Part shown: positions 33,895-46,434 of the stretch, piece after piece | Layout: every line of letters begins with the position of its first letter | How positions within the stretch are numbered: position 1 is the first letter of the stretch | The notes under the pieces: model-generated | What the model was told of the DNA's origin: nothing | Seen by the model: only the letters and a program-made list of their open reading frames with translations | The model's database searches: none | Translations under genes and position numbers: made by a program | Assembly: GCA_022702545.1 (NCBI GenBank) | Contig: JAHRBC010000004.1 | Span: forward strand, 1,860,001 to 1,924,000 | Source of the DNA: Phycomyces nitens | Lineage: Eukaryota; Mucoromycota; Mucoromycetes; Mucorales; Phycomycetaceae | Length of the DNA stretch: 64,000 bases | Reading direction: 5' to 3'

Positions 33895-35819
33895 ATGGCA
33901 CTCGAAGGACGAGATATTCGGATAGGCAACAAATACAAGCTCGGCCGGAAGATTGGCGCAGGCTCCTTTGGAGAGATCTACTTGGGTATTGATACATTTA
34001 CCCTCTTCCCCCTCCCCCATAATTGAGTTACATAACATGTGGAATCACTAGTATTATATATTATTCCCATTGTGCCTTGAGTGTATATAATTTTATTTAT
34101 ATAGGGGAAACCTTGACTTTTATTGACCCCTCTTATGCATCATATAGGATCCAACATTCTGAGTGGAGAAGATGTCGCTGTAAAGATGGAGAACATTAGG
34201 GCAGCTCACCCGCAGTTGGAATACGAAGCCCGGGTTTACAAAACGCTGGCAGGCGGTGTTGGTATTCCGTTTGTGCGATGGTATGGCAAAGAGGTCGATC
34301 ACAATGTACTAGTGATGGACCTCCTTGGACCTTCAATGGAAGATTTATTCAATTACTGTAAACGACGCTTTTCTCTAAAGACAGTTCTCCTCCTGGCAGA
34401 CCAATTGGTGAGTAAAAAAAAGGGGGGATGGGGGAGGGGAGTGGAACAGGGGCAGAGTTGAAAAAAACAGAAAGATGATTTAATGGTTGTATTTGATTTA
34501 TAGCTGTCGCGTGTCGAATACGTCCACTCCAAAGGTATGCAATACATGATTGAAACCAATTGGGGGGGATCTCACGCGTATTTTATATAGGCTTCATTCA
34601 CCGGGACATTAAGCCTGACAACTTCTTGATGGGCATCGGGAAGCGCGGCAACCAGGTCAATATGATTGATTTCGGCCTGGCCAAGCGGTTCAGAGACCCA
34701 AAAACCAATTCCCACATTCCCTACAGAGAAAACAAAAACCTGACAGGAACACCACGATATGCGAGTGTGAATACGCATCTGGGAATTGGTAATATAATTA
34801 GAGATCAGCTAATGAATCGGCTTGTGATATACAAAATTTTATTTTAATAATCGATCCTGTAGAACAATCTCGACGCGATGATCTCGAATCCCTGGGCTAT
34901 ATTCTGGTGTACTTTTGCAGAGGCCAGCTACCATGGCAGGGAATACGTGCTCGTAATAAGAAGGAGAAGTATGATAAGATCATGGAGAAAAAGATGACAA
35001 CCTCAGCCGACCAACTGTGCCGAGGACTCCATCATGAATTCACAGTCTATTTGAATTATGTGCGATCTCTGCGGTTTGACGATAAGCCTGATTACTCGTA
35101 TTTGCGCAAACTGTTCCGTGATCTGTTTGTCCGTGAAGGATTTCAGTACGACTATGTGTTTGATTGGACCATCAAGAAGATTGTGAGTTGCAATTGCTGA
35201 TGATCAATAATTATTGATGATCGACGCTCATCTCTTGTTGTAGCAGGAAAAGAAGATATCAGAGAGTGCCAGCTCGCTTCCGTCAGACTCAGCCTTGTAC
35301 ACCACTACAGCTGCACAGCCTTATGATTCAGCTGCATTGCCACATGCTGGCCAGAGACGCCAGGTCATCAACCCAGCCGGCTTTCCACCCTCGGTAGCCC
35401 ATCGCATCCTTCCACAACCACACCACTACCGTGCCCAAGAGCCCAAATCAGCCGATACCTCAAAGTGCCTTGACGATGTCATGCTCCAATACCAACAGCA
35501 GCAGAAGATGCTCCAACACCACCAGCAACCACAACAACAACAACAACAACAACAACAACCACCACAGCAGTATCCTACCCCACAGCCTCTACAGCAATCA
35601 AGTATCCCCCAAGATCATGCCTATCTCGCAAATTACGGATACAACCCTAGTTCAGCCAGCCCCAACACCAGGCCGCTCCGTGATCCAAACCAAACAGTTG
35701 CAGGTAATATATATTTATATATATATATACAAACAACTTGGGGTTCCAATATTTTTAATATTAACACCATCTTACTAGAACGTCTGCCTCGCTGTGGTGC
35801 TTATTTCTTTGATCCCTAA
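33895..35819 (+). CDS. Casein kinase 1 (CK1 delta/epsilon, Hrr25 type)
   Basis: Seven exons (33895-33985, 34148-34407, 34504-34534, 34591-34788, 34863-35182, 35244-35703, 35779-35819) give 466 residues. The N-terminus includes [19 protein letters not shown] (glycine loop). The ATP-binding lysine is K43 in VAVKME, the catalytic loop [10 protein letters not shown] has D133, and the Mg-binding DFG has D154. [15 protein letters not shown] and [11 protein letters not shown] are CK1-specific replacements of the usual APE region. The N-terminus resembles Hrr25/Hhp1 rather than the prenylated Yck kinases. After ~residue 300 the tail is low complexity, with a Gln run encoded near 35535-35558. Known role: constitutively active Ser/Thr kinase in DNA-repair, vesicle traffic and ribosome maturation. 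The last exon codes [13 protein letters not shown]; an acceptor three bases downstream of 35244 is also possible. Confidence 0.93.
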
Positions 35820-37507
35820 ACATCTTCAATCCTATTTCCCAATTTCATATATGTCATTAATATCAAGAAATATAGTCTTTAGGCCGTATATTTTAAAGGA
35901 AAAATATCCCGCTTTTCTCTAGAATACCCTTTTTCTCATACTTCTTTCATTCAAACTAAAATAAGCTCCCAATACAAATATTATTTTTTTAAAGGGAGGG
36001 TATATCCGAGAGGAGTCTTTTACAACAACAACAACAACAAGAAAAATGGTTTCTTTGAAAGGAGGCAACCCTTGGAAAGAAGTTTTACTCTAGAAGATGA
36101 AAAGGGGGACTTGAATTCTTTCTCTCTCTGTTTTATTTATTTTATGATGGAAAATATAAAATATAAAATATAAACTGCTATAAAGCTAGATAATTAAATG
36201 CGGGCAAGAATAGTAGGCTATTGACATTGAGTATATATTATTCTAATGGTGATATGGTTTGGATTATAAAGATCCAAAGCAACGACCATGATGTAATATT
36301 ATTAAAAAGAGACGCACAAGTATTTATTTGGTTTATAGCCATATATTCTCAAGTGAAACAACTGTAATGTTCAAATACAACCATAAAGCATGTTTGCCAA
36401 TATCTATAGTTGCACTATGTACGTAATTTATAAATGGTTAAAAATATAAAATAAACATAATAAACCGTGTTCCTGAACCATCTTTCTTGTATATAAAGTT
36501 TATTACAAGAGCCGTATCTGCTCAGACACCCCCAAAGACATGCCAAGGATGACATTGACAGATGCTATTTAAACATCTTGCAAGTATAGAATATAATCTG
36601 CCTTTATTTTTTGTTGCAATTAAATGATTTAAAGCCATAGCATTCACTGCATACAATGACAGTGTACAAAGGATGGCTGATAAGTATATTGTTGAAAATA
36701 TTGAAAATGAAAACTGTCAATATTACCATCTTTACTGTTAGCTTTTATAATATTTAATCGTATTTGGCAGCCTTTTAGTCTAAAGCTAAATATTGTCTTT
36801 TCTAGGTCAATCAACTGTAAAATAAAGACCAACTTATCATAGAGGGTTTTTCTCTATTGTTTTTTTTTTCAAGTATTGGACTAGCTCGGAATATAGTATT
36901 CTTTTTATCCTTTTTGCTTTATATCTTTGGTTCAATAAAAGATAATTGAGTTATACTCCACAAAATAAAGAGTCAGTATCCTTCAAGCAAGTATCCAATA
37001 TCTGTCATGTAGAAACCAATTATTTTTACTAAAGGCAAGACATTAATCAATGCCCTAGAGACACTAGATAGATTGCTATACAATTGAAATATCCATCTAA
37101 AATGTGATGTTATCAAAGAAACATATTTGTATAAAAATATAATTTATAGAGGCTTAAAGCAAAGGCCATGAATAAATAATAATGGAGAAATATCCGTTAG
37201 CCCAATATGACTATTAAACAAAAAGAGAGACTTAGAAGGTATATAAACTAGTTCTATTTTATACCCTTGTTTGATATTAATCATTTCTAAAGCAAAAAAC
37301 AAAAAAAAACAAAAGGTGTATTTCCATGCTCAACTATGTTTCATTCCACCTGATACAATTAAACTATTCATCTCAAAGAAAGATCGATTAAAATCGAAAT
37401 TAATTGACTCTTGTGCTTTGCTACTACAGATACTTCTTTGCGAAATCTGGTAATTTATGTAGTGCTCATTATTTATGTTTGCTTTGGTTTGATGTAAGGG
37501 TTTTTTT
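35820..37507. other. AT-rich convergent intergenic region
   Basis: 3' flanks of the kinase and RPB2 genes. It holds CAA/ACA repeats near 36021-36040, ATAAA tandem units near 36150-36172 and many short AT tracts. No coding sequence is seen. Confidence 0.65.
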
Positions 37508-40500
37508 TTAGTTATCGGTTTCTACGAACATGCGAGGTGCAATATTCATAGCCATAAGCTCCTGGAACAAGAGCTTACAAGCGTAGGGGATGTGAATCTG
37601 TGAAATTCTGGTCTTGTTCTTGCATGAACGACATTCAAAGTTGTTTTTCTTCAAGTTTGCAATGGCCATCAAACCACAGATATCACACACATGCACCCGA
37701 TAAGCATCTGAAGCATCAAACAGACGCTCCTACAGACAGACATAGATGGATTAATATACTTGGATCAGCTTTGCAAAAATAATAATAATCAATTTACCTT
37801 TAAGAACTGAGCTACACCGTGACTGATCATACAATCTCTCTCCATCTCACCGAAACGCAAACCACCATCTCTTGAACGACCTTCAACAGGTTGTCGTGTA
37901 AGGATCTGGACAGGTCCTCTGGCTCTACTGTGAATCTTATCGTCTACCATGTGCTTCAGGCGCTGGTAGTAGGTAGGTCCCAGGAATACCTGTACATTAA
38001 GCTTGCGACCAGTAAAGCCATTGTACATAACCTCAAATCCTCGCTGCTGATAGCCCTCGGATATTAATGCTTGTGAAATAGCCTCAACTGTAACCTCTGT
38101 AAACGGAGTGGCATCACCCTCGTTACCTGACAAGGTCGAAACCTTACCAAGCAAACACTCAATCAAATGGCCAATAGTCATACGGGAAGGAATGGCGTGT
38201 GGGTTGATAATGAGATCGGGAGTGATTCCCTCTGCAGAGAATGGGAAGTCCTCTTGACGATATGTCATACCAATTGTACCCTTTTGTCCGTGACGAGAAG
38301 CAAACTTGTCTCCCATTTGTGGTACACGGGTAGATCTTACTCGTACCTTGACGAACTTGAGACCGTCTTGGTTGGTTGTGAGCATTACTTGGTCCACAAT
38401 ACCAGTTTCAGTACTGCGTAAAGGTGTCGAAGCGTCACGCTTGTTGTGTGTTTGAGTGCGCTGTCCAAGTTCCTCAGATTCTGCTGGAATAGGTGCAGTC
38501 TTTCCGATAATAATATCGTCACCCGATACACGGGTACCAGGGGCAATCAAACCATCCTCTTCAAGCTTCTCATATGTACCATGCTTAAGGCGAAGAGTTG
38601 AATCACGCGTAGGCTTCTCAAACTCTTCCATAAACATCATACCAGCCTTCTTCTCAGCGTCCATATAAGTACGGAAGAAGAGTGATCTAAAGAGACCACG
38701 ATCGATACTGCTTTGGTTCATAATGACAGAATCTTCCTGGTTATAACCAGAATAACAGAGAATAGCGACCACAGCATTCTGACCAGCCGGCAGTTCACGG
38801 AAACGAAGGAACTCCATGGATCGAGTAGTGGTGAGGGGTTTTTGAGGATAATAGAGAATATTGGCCATGGTATCCATACGTGTCTGGTAGTTGGTTAAAT
38901 AGACGCCCATAGCTTGCTTACCCATTGCAGACTGGTAAGTGTTACGGGGAGACTGGTTGTGATCGGGGAAGGGAATGATACTGGCGCAAATACCAAGGAT
39001 CATACTAGGGTGAATTTCGCAGTGAGTCCAGGTGTGCGAGTAAGCACCTGTCTGACTCTTGACACGGCTGGCCAAGTCGCGTTCCTCTTGAAGAGGGGCA
39101 CCGAATTGAGCAGCCATGCGTGCCTCAACAAGATCCTCGGGTGTCATACAGATCATCGCCGTTTCTTCTTCGTCGGCGTCAACGTATTCCACAATACCAT
39201 CCGAAATCATATCCTGCCAGCGGTAACTGTCTTCGGGATCCTGGAGACGACTGAGGTGCTCACGGGTCAATCGTAGCTGCTGGTCTTGCACCAAAAAGAG
39301 GGGACGACAGCATCGGCCTGCGTCTGTGTACATCCGTAGTTCTTTTTCTCTGATGTCTCGTACAATACTGACTTCGGGGGAGATATCGACTGAACGACGC
39401 ATGGATTTGAGCGAGTTGACAAGCTCTCCTGGGTCACGATGGACACCAATCCATACACCATTCACAAACACCTTGGTGGCATCAGGAATATTGTTTGCAC
39501 TCAATTCTTCCAGATTCTCCATAGCCCATTCCTCCAAGAACATGATAAGAGGGGTTGCAGCAGAACCCACAGAGATGTATGACATCAAGGCCAAGTTCTT
39601 TACCAGACCACATGCCTGTCCTTCGGGTGTTTCTGCAGGGCACACCAGTCCCCAATGGGTATTATGCAACTGACGGGGCTTGGCAATCTTACCATCTCTT
39701 CCAATAGGTGTGTTGCAACGACGCAAATGGGAAAGAGTGGAAGCGAAGGTGTATCGATTCAATACTTGGGATACACCTGCTCTGGCCTGCATTGCTTTCT
39801 TTTGGTCACCCCAATTTCCAGTGGCCAAAGAGTATTTGAGACCGTTGGTGATAGTGTTGGACTTGACAGCCAGGGTCAAATTGAATTCACGGCTTGATTC
39901 AATACACTAGATTTAAGAGCAATGTAAGTAATTGGGTTTCTTTGGGTCAAAAAAGAAAAGTCGCATAAAACCTTTTGGAGATATTTGGCGACGTCTTTGG
40001 TCAGTTTCTTGAACAGAAGACGGAAAAGACCAGCCATCAAAGGACCAGCAAGATCCATACGCTTCTTTCCGTAATGATCACGATCATCCAATTCACGTCT
40101 TTCGAGGGCAGCCAACAAAAGACGATGGATCATATAGCCAAAAAAGTACGATTTGCGTGTCTCGGTCTTGTACGCTGTTCCAACGTGTGGCAAGAGTTCT
40201 TTCTGGAGAATCTCGGTGGCATATTTTGTACGTCTCTCACGAGTGGCACCCACTGTTGTTCCTCTCTTTCCGATAAAATCCAAAGCAACATCCTGATCCT
40301 GAATGACAAATGCTTCTTCAATCGAGGGTTTCAACATCTCAAGCATTTCATAATCGTTTCTGTCGTAACAGATATGTTCCAGGACATCACGATCGGCCAC
40401 CTGTCCGAGAGCACGGAATACAATGACAATAGGAATATCGGAGCGAATGTATGGAAGAGTGGCTCTGATACACTGACCAGTTCCACCTCGATCGGTAGAA

Positions 40501-41650
40501 GCACGCATCATTTTGATATATAAGGGGGATGCGTTCTTGGATCCCTTTTCAGGCTGTGATCTGATTTCAGCAGTGTACTGGACATTTGAAGGAGGTGCTT
40601 TTGCAAACACATAGACAGTGTTTGTAGCCATACGCTCCTGGGCAATAAGCACTTTTTCAGAACCATTGATGACAAAGTAACCACCCATATCAAAGGAACA
40701 TTCATTCAATTCGTGCATTTGACTCTCGGGCATGTCGTGCAAGATACAGTAAGTTGACCGCAGCATAATTGGCACCTGCGAGCGCAGTAATCAGCATATA
40801 TCCTTTTTTTATTTTATTTATCTATTCCAAGCTATATTTATTGTTAGTATATATATCACTGCTGGTTTACCTTTCCGATGAACACCTTTGTCATTGGTGC
40901 ACGGTCCATTCCATTCTCATCCACAAACATATCATTCGGGTTGCGAGTTGGGTTGTTGTGGTCTTGGGGCATAGCAATCTGGGTACGCTTACTCATATCC
41001 ACATACAATGGAGAAGCATAACTACAAACACAGATCAGTTCTGTATTTATTCCATCTTTAGCTGTGGTTTCTTACGTCAAGTTACGGATACGTGCTTCTT
41101 GAGGAAACATTGGTTGTGTGCTACCATCGGCTTCTGTCATCGTAGGCTTGGACAGATAGATTTGCCCGAAATCGATAATGTAGCGTTTCTAATGCCACAG
41201 AATCAGCGCTGATGGCTGTCTGCCAGAAAGGACGGGCCAACTCTCTTACCGTCACATCACCACCACCTCCGACGTGCTGGAGAACGAGATTGGAGTTCTC
41301 ATCGACAAGCTCTTGCATCGTGTTTTGCACAAACTCATCAAAAGAATCTAGCTGCTGTCTTACAAGACCCTTTTCTTCAAAAAATGAAGAGATGACTGTC
41401 CAGCAATCCTCTTGACTAATCAAAATGACGCGTCAATCAATCAATCAGAAGGATAGAGGTTCAAGAAATATATACACTTACGTGATAGGTTCTTCTTCGT
41501 ACATCTGGTCTTCATCAGGAAGGAAATACTCTAAATACATTTCATTCGCTTAGTCAACAACCAAAAAAAAAAGTAATCGGCCATCTGTTGTAATCCAATC
41601 GACTGACCGGTATCTCCCATTCCAAAATTATCGTCTATCACGTCTGTCAT
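37508..41650 (-). CDS. RPB2: RNA polymerase II second-largest subunit RPB2
   Basis: Eight exons (41608-41650, 41482-41530, 41250-41415, 41076-41188, 40871-41021, 39972-40775, 37798-39906, 37508-37729) encode 1218 residues, against 1224 in yeast. Family blocks appear in order: protrusion and lobe ([28 protein letters not shown]), fork region ([20 protein letters not shown]), [20 protein letters not shown], the hybrid-binding [18 protein letters not shown] with the conserved acidic pair, [24 protein letters not shown], and the C-terminal zinc site CDICG with CRSC. Known role: forms the active-centre cleft of RNA polymerase II together with RPB1. The gene has unusually long exons for this genome. 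The intron after exon 6 has a weak GTTTTA donor but is required by phase and homology. Confidence 0.97.
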
Positions 41651-42084
41651 TGTTCGGCCTTTGGTTTCTTTTTGTATTTTTTGTTATGTGTGTTGTGTAT
41701 CTGTTTTTTTTTTCTGTTTCCGTAGGGCTGAATTGATCGTTTTCTGCAGGCAATTGTCGTGCGTAATCTACAGTGACGGAAGGACGAATGCAAAAAAGGT
41801 AGACTTTAACGTATACGGTGCGCTGTTTTGATTAATTCAATGCAATCGAGCGATCCGTCAGGTATTTTGAGTAGAAGATTGGCGGTGCAAGATCAATGTG
41901 CCTGCTCTGTCTGCAAGAGGAAGCCAAGTGAACAAGTCGGTGGACAATCTGAACCAATTGAACGCTTTTAAGCCACATAACCAGTGTGATGTCATCTATA
42001 GCGGAATTGCATTTTGCTCTCTCTCTCTCTCTATTTAAGTATTCGGCTATCCAAATACGGAAATGCATTTTACGAAATAAGACC
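41651..42084. promoter_or_regulatory. Divergent promoter region of RPB2 and TTI2
   Basis: 434 bp between the outward-facing start codons of the two genes. It contains a T9 run near 41705-41713, a CT repeat (42018-42032) close to the TTI2 start, and a TATTTAAG sequence at 42033-42040. No specific factor site is claimed. Confidence 0.55.
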
Positions 42085-43564
42085 ATGTCTTTGGCTCGCG
42101 ACGCATTCTTGCAGTCATTCTACAAACGATGCTGTGATCATTCAGACAATGTTCAAAAGGATCCATCAGACCACATTGCAGTACATCACCTTGTGGAAGT
42201 GTTTGATACTTTGATTAGGCCCAAATTCTTACAAGAAACCCATCATCTTCTTATTCCACGGGCCAAGGGTCGCTATGCTGATCCGGAAAAAGACAGTGAA
42301 ATTGTTGTAGATCAGGCTTGGAAGAAAAATGAAAATGGATATAATACAGTTGACATTATCGAATGGGCTATTGATGCAGGCACTGTAAGTTGGAAAGCAG
42401 CAATGTTTCTCTCTTGCCTTGGCTTATGCGTCTTGATGGACAAAGGAATCATCCCTTGAGGAAATATTTTCAAAGGCAATTCCAGTCATTCTTCTTATTG
42501 CAGATGACTATGATGTAGAATACAAGAGAAAAGGAGTCTTAATTATGCATAAACTTATCACCAAGGTGCCTAGCACTGTTCTTTTGGTGTCTGGAATAGA
42601 AGGCGTGTTTATAGAGGCAAGTGGTGCGTGTGTGTGTTTAGTTTGTGCTGAAAGAACAACACCATTAATGAACTAGCTGTGTGTACTCGTGATTACAGGT
42701 ACTATTCAAGTGTCTCAAATATTTATCTGATGATCGTGATCTGGGATTGTTGGAAGCCACATATCCGTGTCTGATTGATCTTATTGTCAAAACAAAAAAA
42801 CCGGAAAGCAAAGAACGGCTGTTACTGTTTGAAAAAGTGTTGACCCACGGTGTATTGCTTGGGAACAGACATGCAGGCCACAAACCGGCATTCCTCTTGG
42901 TTTTGTTGGAGCCCATCTCAATACTCTACAAAGAAATTGGCTTGGTTGGAACACGCTACTTAAAGGTCTTTTTTTTTACTGGCAAATGAATTTATGTTAT
43001 AAGACGGAAATATTCATATATTTGTATATCTTAGGAAGTAATTTCCATACTATGTCACGCACTTTCTGTCTTGCCCAATGCAAATGGAGTACAGACAGAC
43101 CGTTTGACCCGTCTAAACTATTTAGCTGCAAAGACCTTGGGATGTGTATTGAAAGAATGCTGGCCACGGTAGGGTGTTGTCCACTAGATTCCAAAACTAA
43201 ATGTCTGACATAGGGTATCACAATACAATGGCATGATATTGAGAGCACTTGCAGAAGCATGGCTCACGTACAGCAATATGCAAGGTACTTTATTCTGTAC
43301 TCTGCAATCAGCGTACTAATGCATTTGTACAATCTTAGATAACGAAGCAAAAGATATCTGTAAATTGCTACAGAAAGACTATGAAATACTAGACGCAATA
43401 TGCCACGAGATGTTAAAGGTATACTATTATCATTTTCCTTGGTACATGGACTCAAACCAAAAACTCTTGTTGATTTATTTTAGCCAAATGTTGAAGCACT
43501 TTTACAATTCAACAAGAGTTTGACTCATTTGATGTGTTCAAGTGATGTAAAAACAGTAAAATGA
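42085..43564 (+). CDS. TTI2-like subunit of the TTT (Tel2-Tti1-Tti2) complex
   Basis: Seven exons (42085-42384, 42446-42616, 42699-42965, 43035-43168, 43214-43284, 43339-43418, 43484-43564) give 367 residues, all helical in character. The segments AIPVILLIADDYDVEYKRKG, LFKCLKYLSDDRDLGLLEAT, YPCLIDLI and LNYLAAKTLGCVLKECWPR follow the HEAT-like layout of TTI2, including the VDDYD-type block. Known role: with Tel2 and Tti1 it stabilises PIK-related kinases (TOR, ATM, ATR) with Hsp90. The second intron needs a GC donor (GAG|GCAAGT at 42616/42617); a GT donor 18 bp later (TGT|GTGTTT) would also keep the frame but inserts six residues and fits the consensus poorly. Assignment rests on pattern recognition. 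Confidence 0.78.
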
Positions 43565-44070
43565 TTGTTCCAGAGATAGATTTACACTATAAGAATAAAA
43601 TTATTTGTTTGCAACTCTATAAAGTCCTTTCTACAAGTATATTTTATTAAATGGCTACCTTTAATAACGAGTAAAGATACTAATGATAGCCCAGGTAATT
43701 TGATTAGATATTTGCTTAAAGGATGATATGTCATTTTCTCTATTATAGCTCATTACCCCTGATTTATTAAATAGACAAAAAGTTATTATAAAAGTATGGA
43801 GGAACTGTAAGTTCTGGTAAGAAGTGTAAATGAAAGGCATGGCAATACATTGATATTATTATTTATGTATACAAACAATCGATCTAGGAACATATATCTT
43901 CTAAGTATATCTTGTGTATCATATATAGTAAAGCTAAGATATTGATCCAATATAGAATAGATTTTACCTTTAAATTTTCTTGAGAGCCATTATATTATGC
44001 ATTAAAAAAAACAGTATCATAATATTTTGATTTCTATTTTTAATGGCGCTTTCCTCATTCGACTCACATA
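43565..44070. other. AT-rich spacer
   Basis: 506 bp following the TTI2 stop; no coding or RNA feature is seen. Confidence 0.6.
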
Positions 44071-44538
44071 ATGTCCCAACAGAACAACAACGAAATCATT
44101 GAGAAACATAAGGGGCTTTTAGCTTATCAAAAAAGAACCTATAATCAGTTGAACTCGTATGAGCAGATCACCTTTAGCTACATCAGAGGAGAATGGCACA
44201 CCCTTGCAAACAGTATGCACATCAATCAAAAGATAAAAAGATACTAGAAGCGCATTTTCTAAGAAACGTCTAAGCTTATGAATGAGCATGACAACCGTTA
44301 TCGAGCCAATTGAATGAAAAAGAATTGTGCTGCAATATTTGAAGATCTTCCAGACTTTTGTGTCAGACACAAGGGTCATTCAGCCTCCAAGTCTACAATT
44401 TTGAGAACTATTCGTATAGTCGGCATGCTTTTTTTGTCGGTTTGTATAAAAGCCACCTTCATCAAAAGCACACAAGATGAAGATATTAAAATTTGCAAAT
44501 TATTCCAAGCTAATCAGATATGGGATCGTGCCATCTGA
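44071..44538 (+). pseudogene. Second decayed ORF with three in-frame nonsense codons
   Basis: From ATG (MSQQNNNEIIEKHKGLLAYQ) a single frame of 155 codons continues through TAG, TAA and TGA to a final TGA, keeping gene-like text before and after (TYNQLNSYEQITFSYIRGEW, FEDLPDFCVRHKGHSASKST). No frameshift is needed. Each internal stop is one C-to-T step from CAG, CAA or CGA. The product is not recognised. It lies next to repetitive DNA, so a mobile-element protein or a dead host gene is equally possible. Confidence 0.5.
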
Positions 44539-44961
44539 AGTGATGAGTCAAGACTCATACTTTTCCTAAAGATAAGACCACGAGAATTTTGCGCCAAGTT
44601 GGAAAATATAAATCAGATTATATAAAGCCAAGAATGTAGCTTGGTAGAGGCTCCATAATTCTCTAGTAATGTGTATGGGAAGAAGCCGTAGGTCCTTTAA
44701 GGCGATCAAGGGTATGCTTAAACAGCAAGCGTATATGAACTTGTTGGGAAGAAAACTTTCCATTTTTTGGGAAATTGAATGAAGAAAAGAACCGAGAGCT
44801 TATTTATCAAGTAGAAAATGCTCAATGCAAAAGTCAAATCTTGCGGAGAGGTGAAAGAAGGCTCTAGGTGGGACAATAATGTTATGGTTATCAAACAGCC
44901 CAGATATCATCCCCCATTGATAATATACGGACATGTCTTGGTTGCATGGTAAGGCCAGTAG
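44539..44961. other. Unassigned DNA between decayed ORF and repeat copy A
   Basis: About 420 bp with no open frame of note. It may be further decayed element sequence; no motif is recognised. Confidence 0.4.
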
Positions 44962-45967
44962 TGTGGTATACACACCACAGTCGAGTGAAATACAGACTCC
45001 ACAACCGATATCTGGTTCCTCTTTGCTAATGACCCTGGCAAGTTAACATCTCAGGAACAGTTACACACCAGGCACTCATATACTTAACACTGCTACAGTG
45101 ATAACCAACCATTATACGACGGGGACTTTAATTACGAGGGAATATGAATAATAGTATATAAGCAATAATAATATTCTTACTTCAATAAACAGCACTCTCA
45201 TAGTATTCTTATTTCCCTTAAAAGATACTAACAAACCATATACATCAGCAGTTAACAGAGCATGCTTCAATACAAAATAGATTGATATATCCAGATTCTC
45301 ATTTGTGTATATAATAATATATGGTATATTATCAATTGATAAATATAATATCGAGCACTATCTTTGAACATTTTTTTTAATATTAAATTATTTGCAGACG
45401 TATAATAGTTAACCATGTAAAATGACAAGGATGTTTCAAGAGATTTTATTTGAGGGAATACAAAGTCAAGTCAAGTCAAGGGTAGTGTAAAATGATTGGG
45501 ATTGATTTGCTCTTGTCCTTTGTCTTGCTCAATCTTCTTCTTCTGTTTCCATTCAATCCTCATCTTCCCGCATCGCAGCAGCTCGGTATTCGGGCCATGT
45601 CACCACTCGATCTTCCTGCACTGTCAAGGCTCGGTCTTCCGCTCTGTTCAATGTTAGTCTTTCTGCACAATTCAATGTTGGTCCTTTGGCGCCGTTCAAT
45701 GCAAGTCTTCTTTCTTTATCCAATCCAGGTCTTCTGCGCCATTCAGTCCAAAGTCTTTTTGCCTTGCTTGATCCTTGCTTGCTTTCTTTGCCCAATTCCA
45801 ATTTCTTTGTTCATTCGGTACTTGTCTTTTTACTTTGTTCAAGTTCATTGTCAAATTTTAACGGATTCCGTACATTCAATTTTTTTAATGGTCGATAATT
45901 TGGAAACCAAGCCTCACAAGCGCCCTAGAGGAAAGAACATCTACTCATATGCTCGCAACTCCCCTTA
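44962..45967. repeat. Dispersed LTR-like repeat, copy A
   Basis: This 1-kb segment is repeated at 55278-56260 with high identity, and its first ~175 bp again, diverged, at 47630-47803. It opens with the near-palindrome TGTGGTATACACACCACAG, carries a TATA-like TATATAAG near 45156 and an AATAAA near 45184, as an LTR would. The right half (about 45490-45890) is a degenerate minisatellite of roughly 24-27-bp units (core TTCAATG..GTCTTTC). Because the units lack stops, long frames exist on both strands (168 codons plus, 82 codons minus). These are most likely by-products of the repeat, not genes. Copy A holds about one unit more than copy B. Confidence 0.75.
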
Positions 45968-46059
45968 TTTAAATCAATTGTCCTTAACCTTGGTATGAGT
46001 CTGTATCAATATTAAATCAAACAAAGAAAGGAATATTTAGGGAATAAAACTATCAAAAA

Positions 46060-46147
46060 GTCTCTGTGAGATTCGAACTCACGGTCTTCCAACCAAGGCC
46101 AGAAAACCACCTGTCAAGTCAACCAAAGGTCAACTATAGACCGAGAC
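46060..46147 (-). other. tRNA-like sequence, 88 nt (tRNA pseudogene or SINE head)
   Basis: On the minus strand a perfect T arm (GTGAG TTCGAAT CTCAC) with a B-box sequence is followed by GAGAC, which pairs with a 5' GTCTC. The D and anticodon arms do not fold into a standard cloverleaf and no anticodon can be assigned. It was probably a class II tRNA or the tRNA-derived head of a short interspersed element. Confidence 0.45.
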
Positions 46148-46356
46148 AGGGATGTTCAAAAGAACAACAAAATTCAAAAGACTAAGGCTATTCCTCACTG
46201 TTTTAAGCAACAAAGGCTATATTCAGTTACGAGACCCCGCCTCTTTCGTTTCATCTAAACGCGATTTTACATTCTCTGGATTAACATTATCAAAGTGCTC
46301 TTGGGTATAGCTACTAGAGTAGTACAACAAAGAACGATCAATATAGTTTTGTATCC

Positions 46357-46434
46357 CAGGGGGGCTACGGGCGAGAATTGAACATTGTTTCCAGCGCAAG
46401 ATAATGGCCTAAAGACGTTCAGCCAAAATCCTGA
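46357..46434 (-). other. tRNA-like sequence with A-box and weak B-box
   Basis: The minus strand contains TGGCTGAACGTCTTTAGGC, like the A-box region of class II tRNAs, and 33 bases further GTTCAATTCTC, a one-step-off B box. The stems are poor, so it is not a functional tRNA. It lies 210 bp from another tRNA-like sequence. Confidence 0.35.

Noticed and set aside
39975..40523. 182-codon plus-strand frame inside RPB2
   Set aside because: Antisense shadow of a conserved RPB2 exon.
42986..43213. 75-codon frame in the TTI2 fourth exon region
   Set aside because: Alternate-frame shadow of exon 4 with intron sequence.
45492..45998. 168-codon ORF (MIGIDLLLSF...) repeated at 55808 and 56454 as a conserved protein family
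   Set aside because: It lies on the minisatellite of the dispersed repeat, with equally open frames on the other strand; conservation comes from recent duplication.
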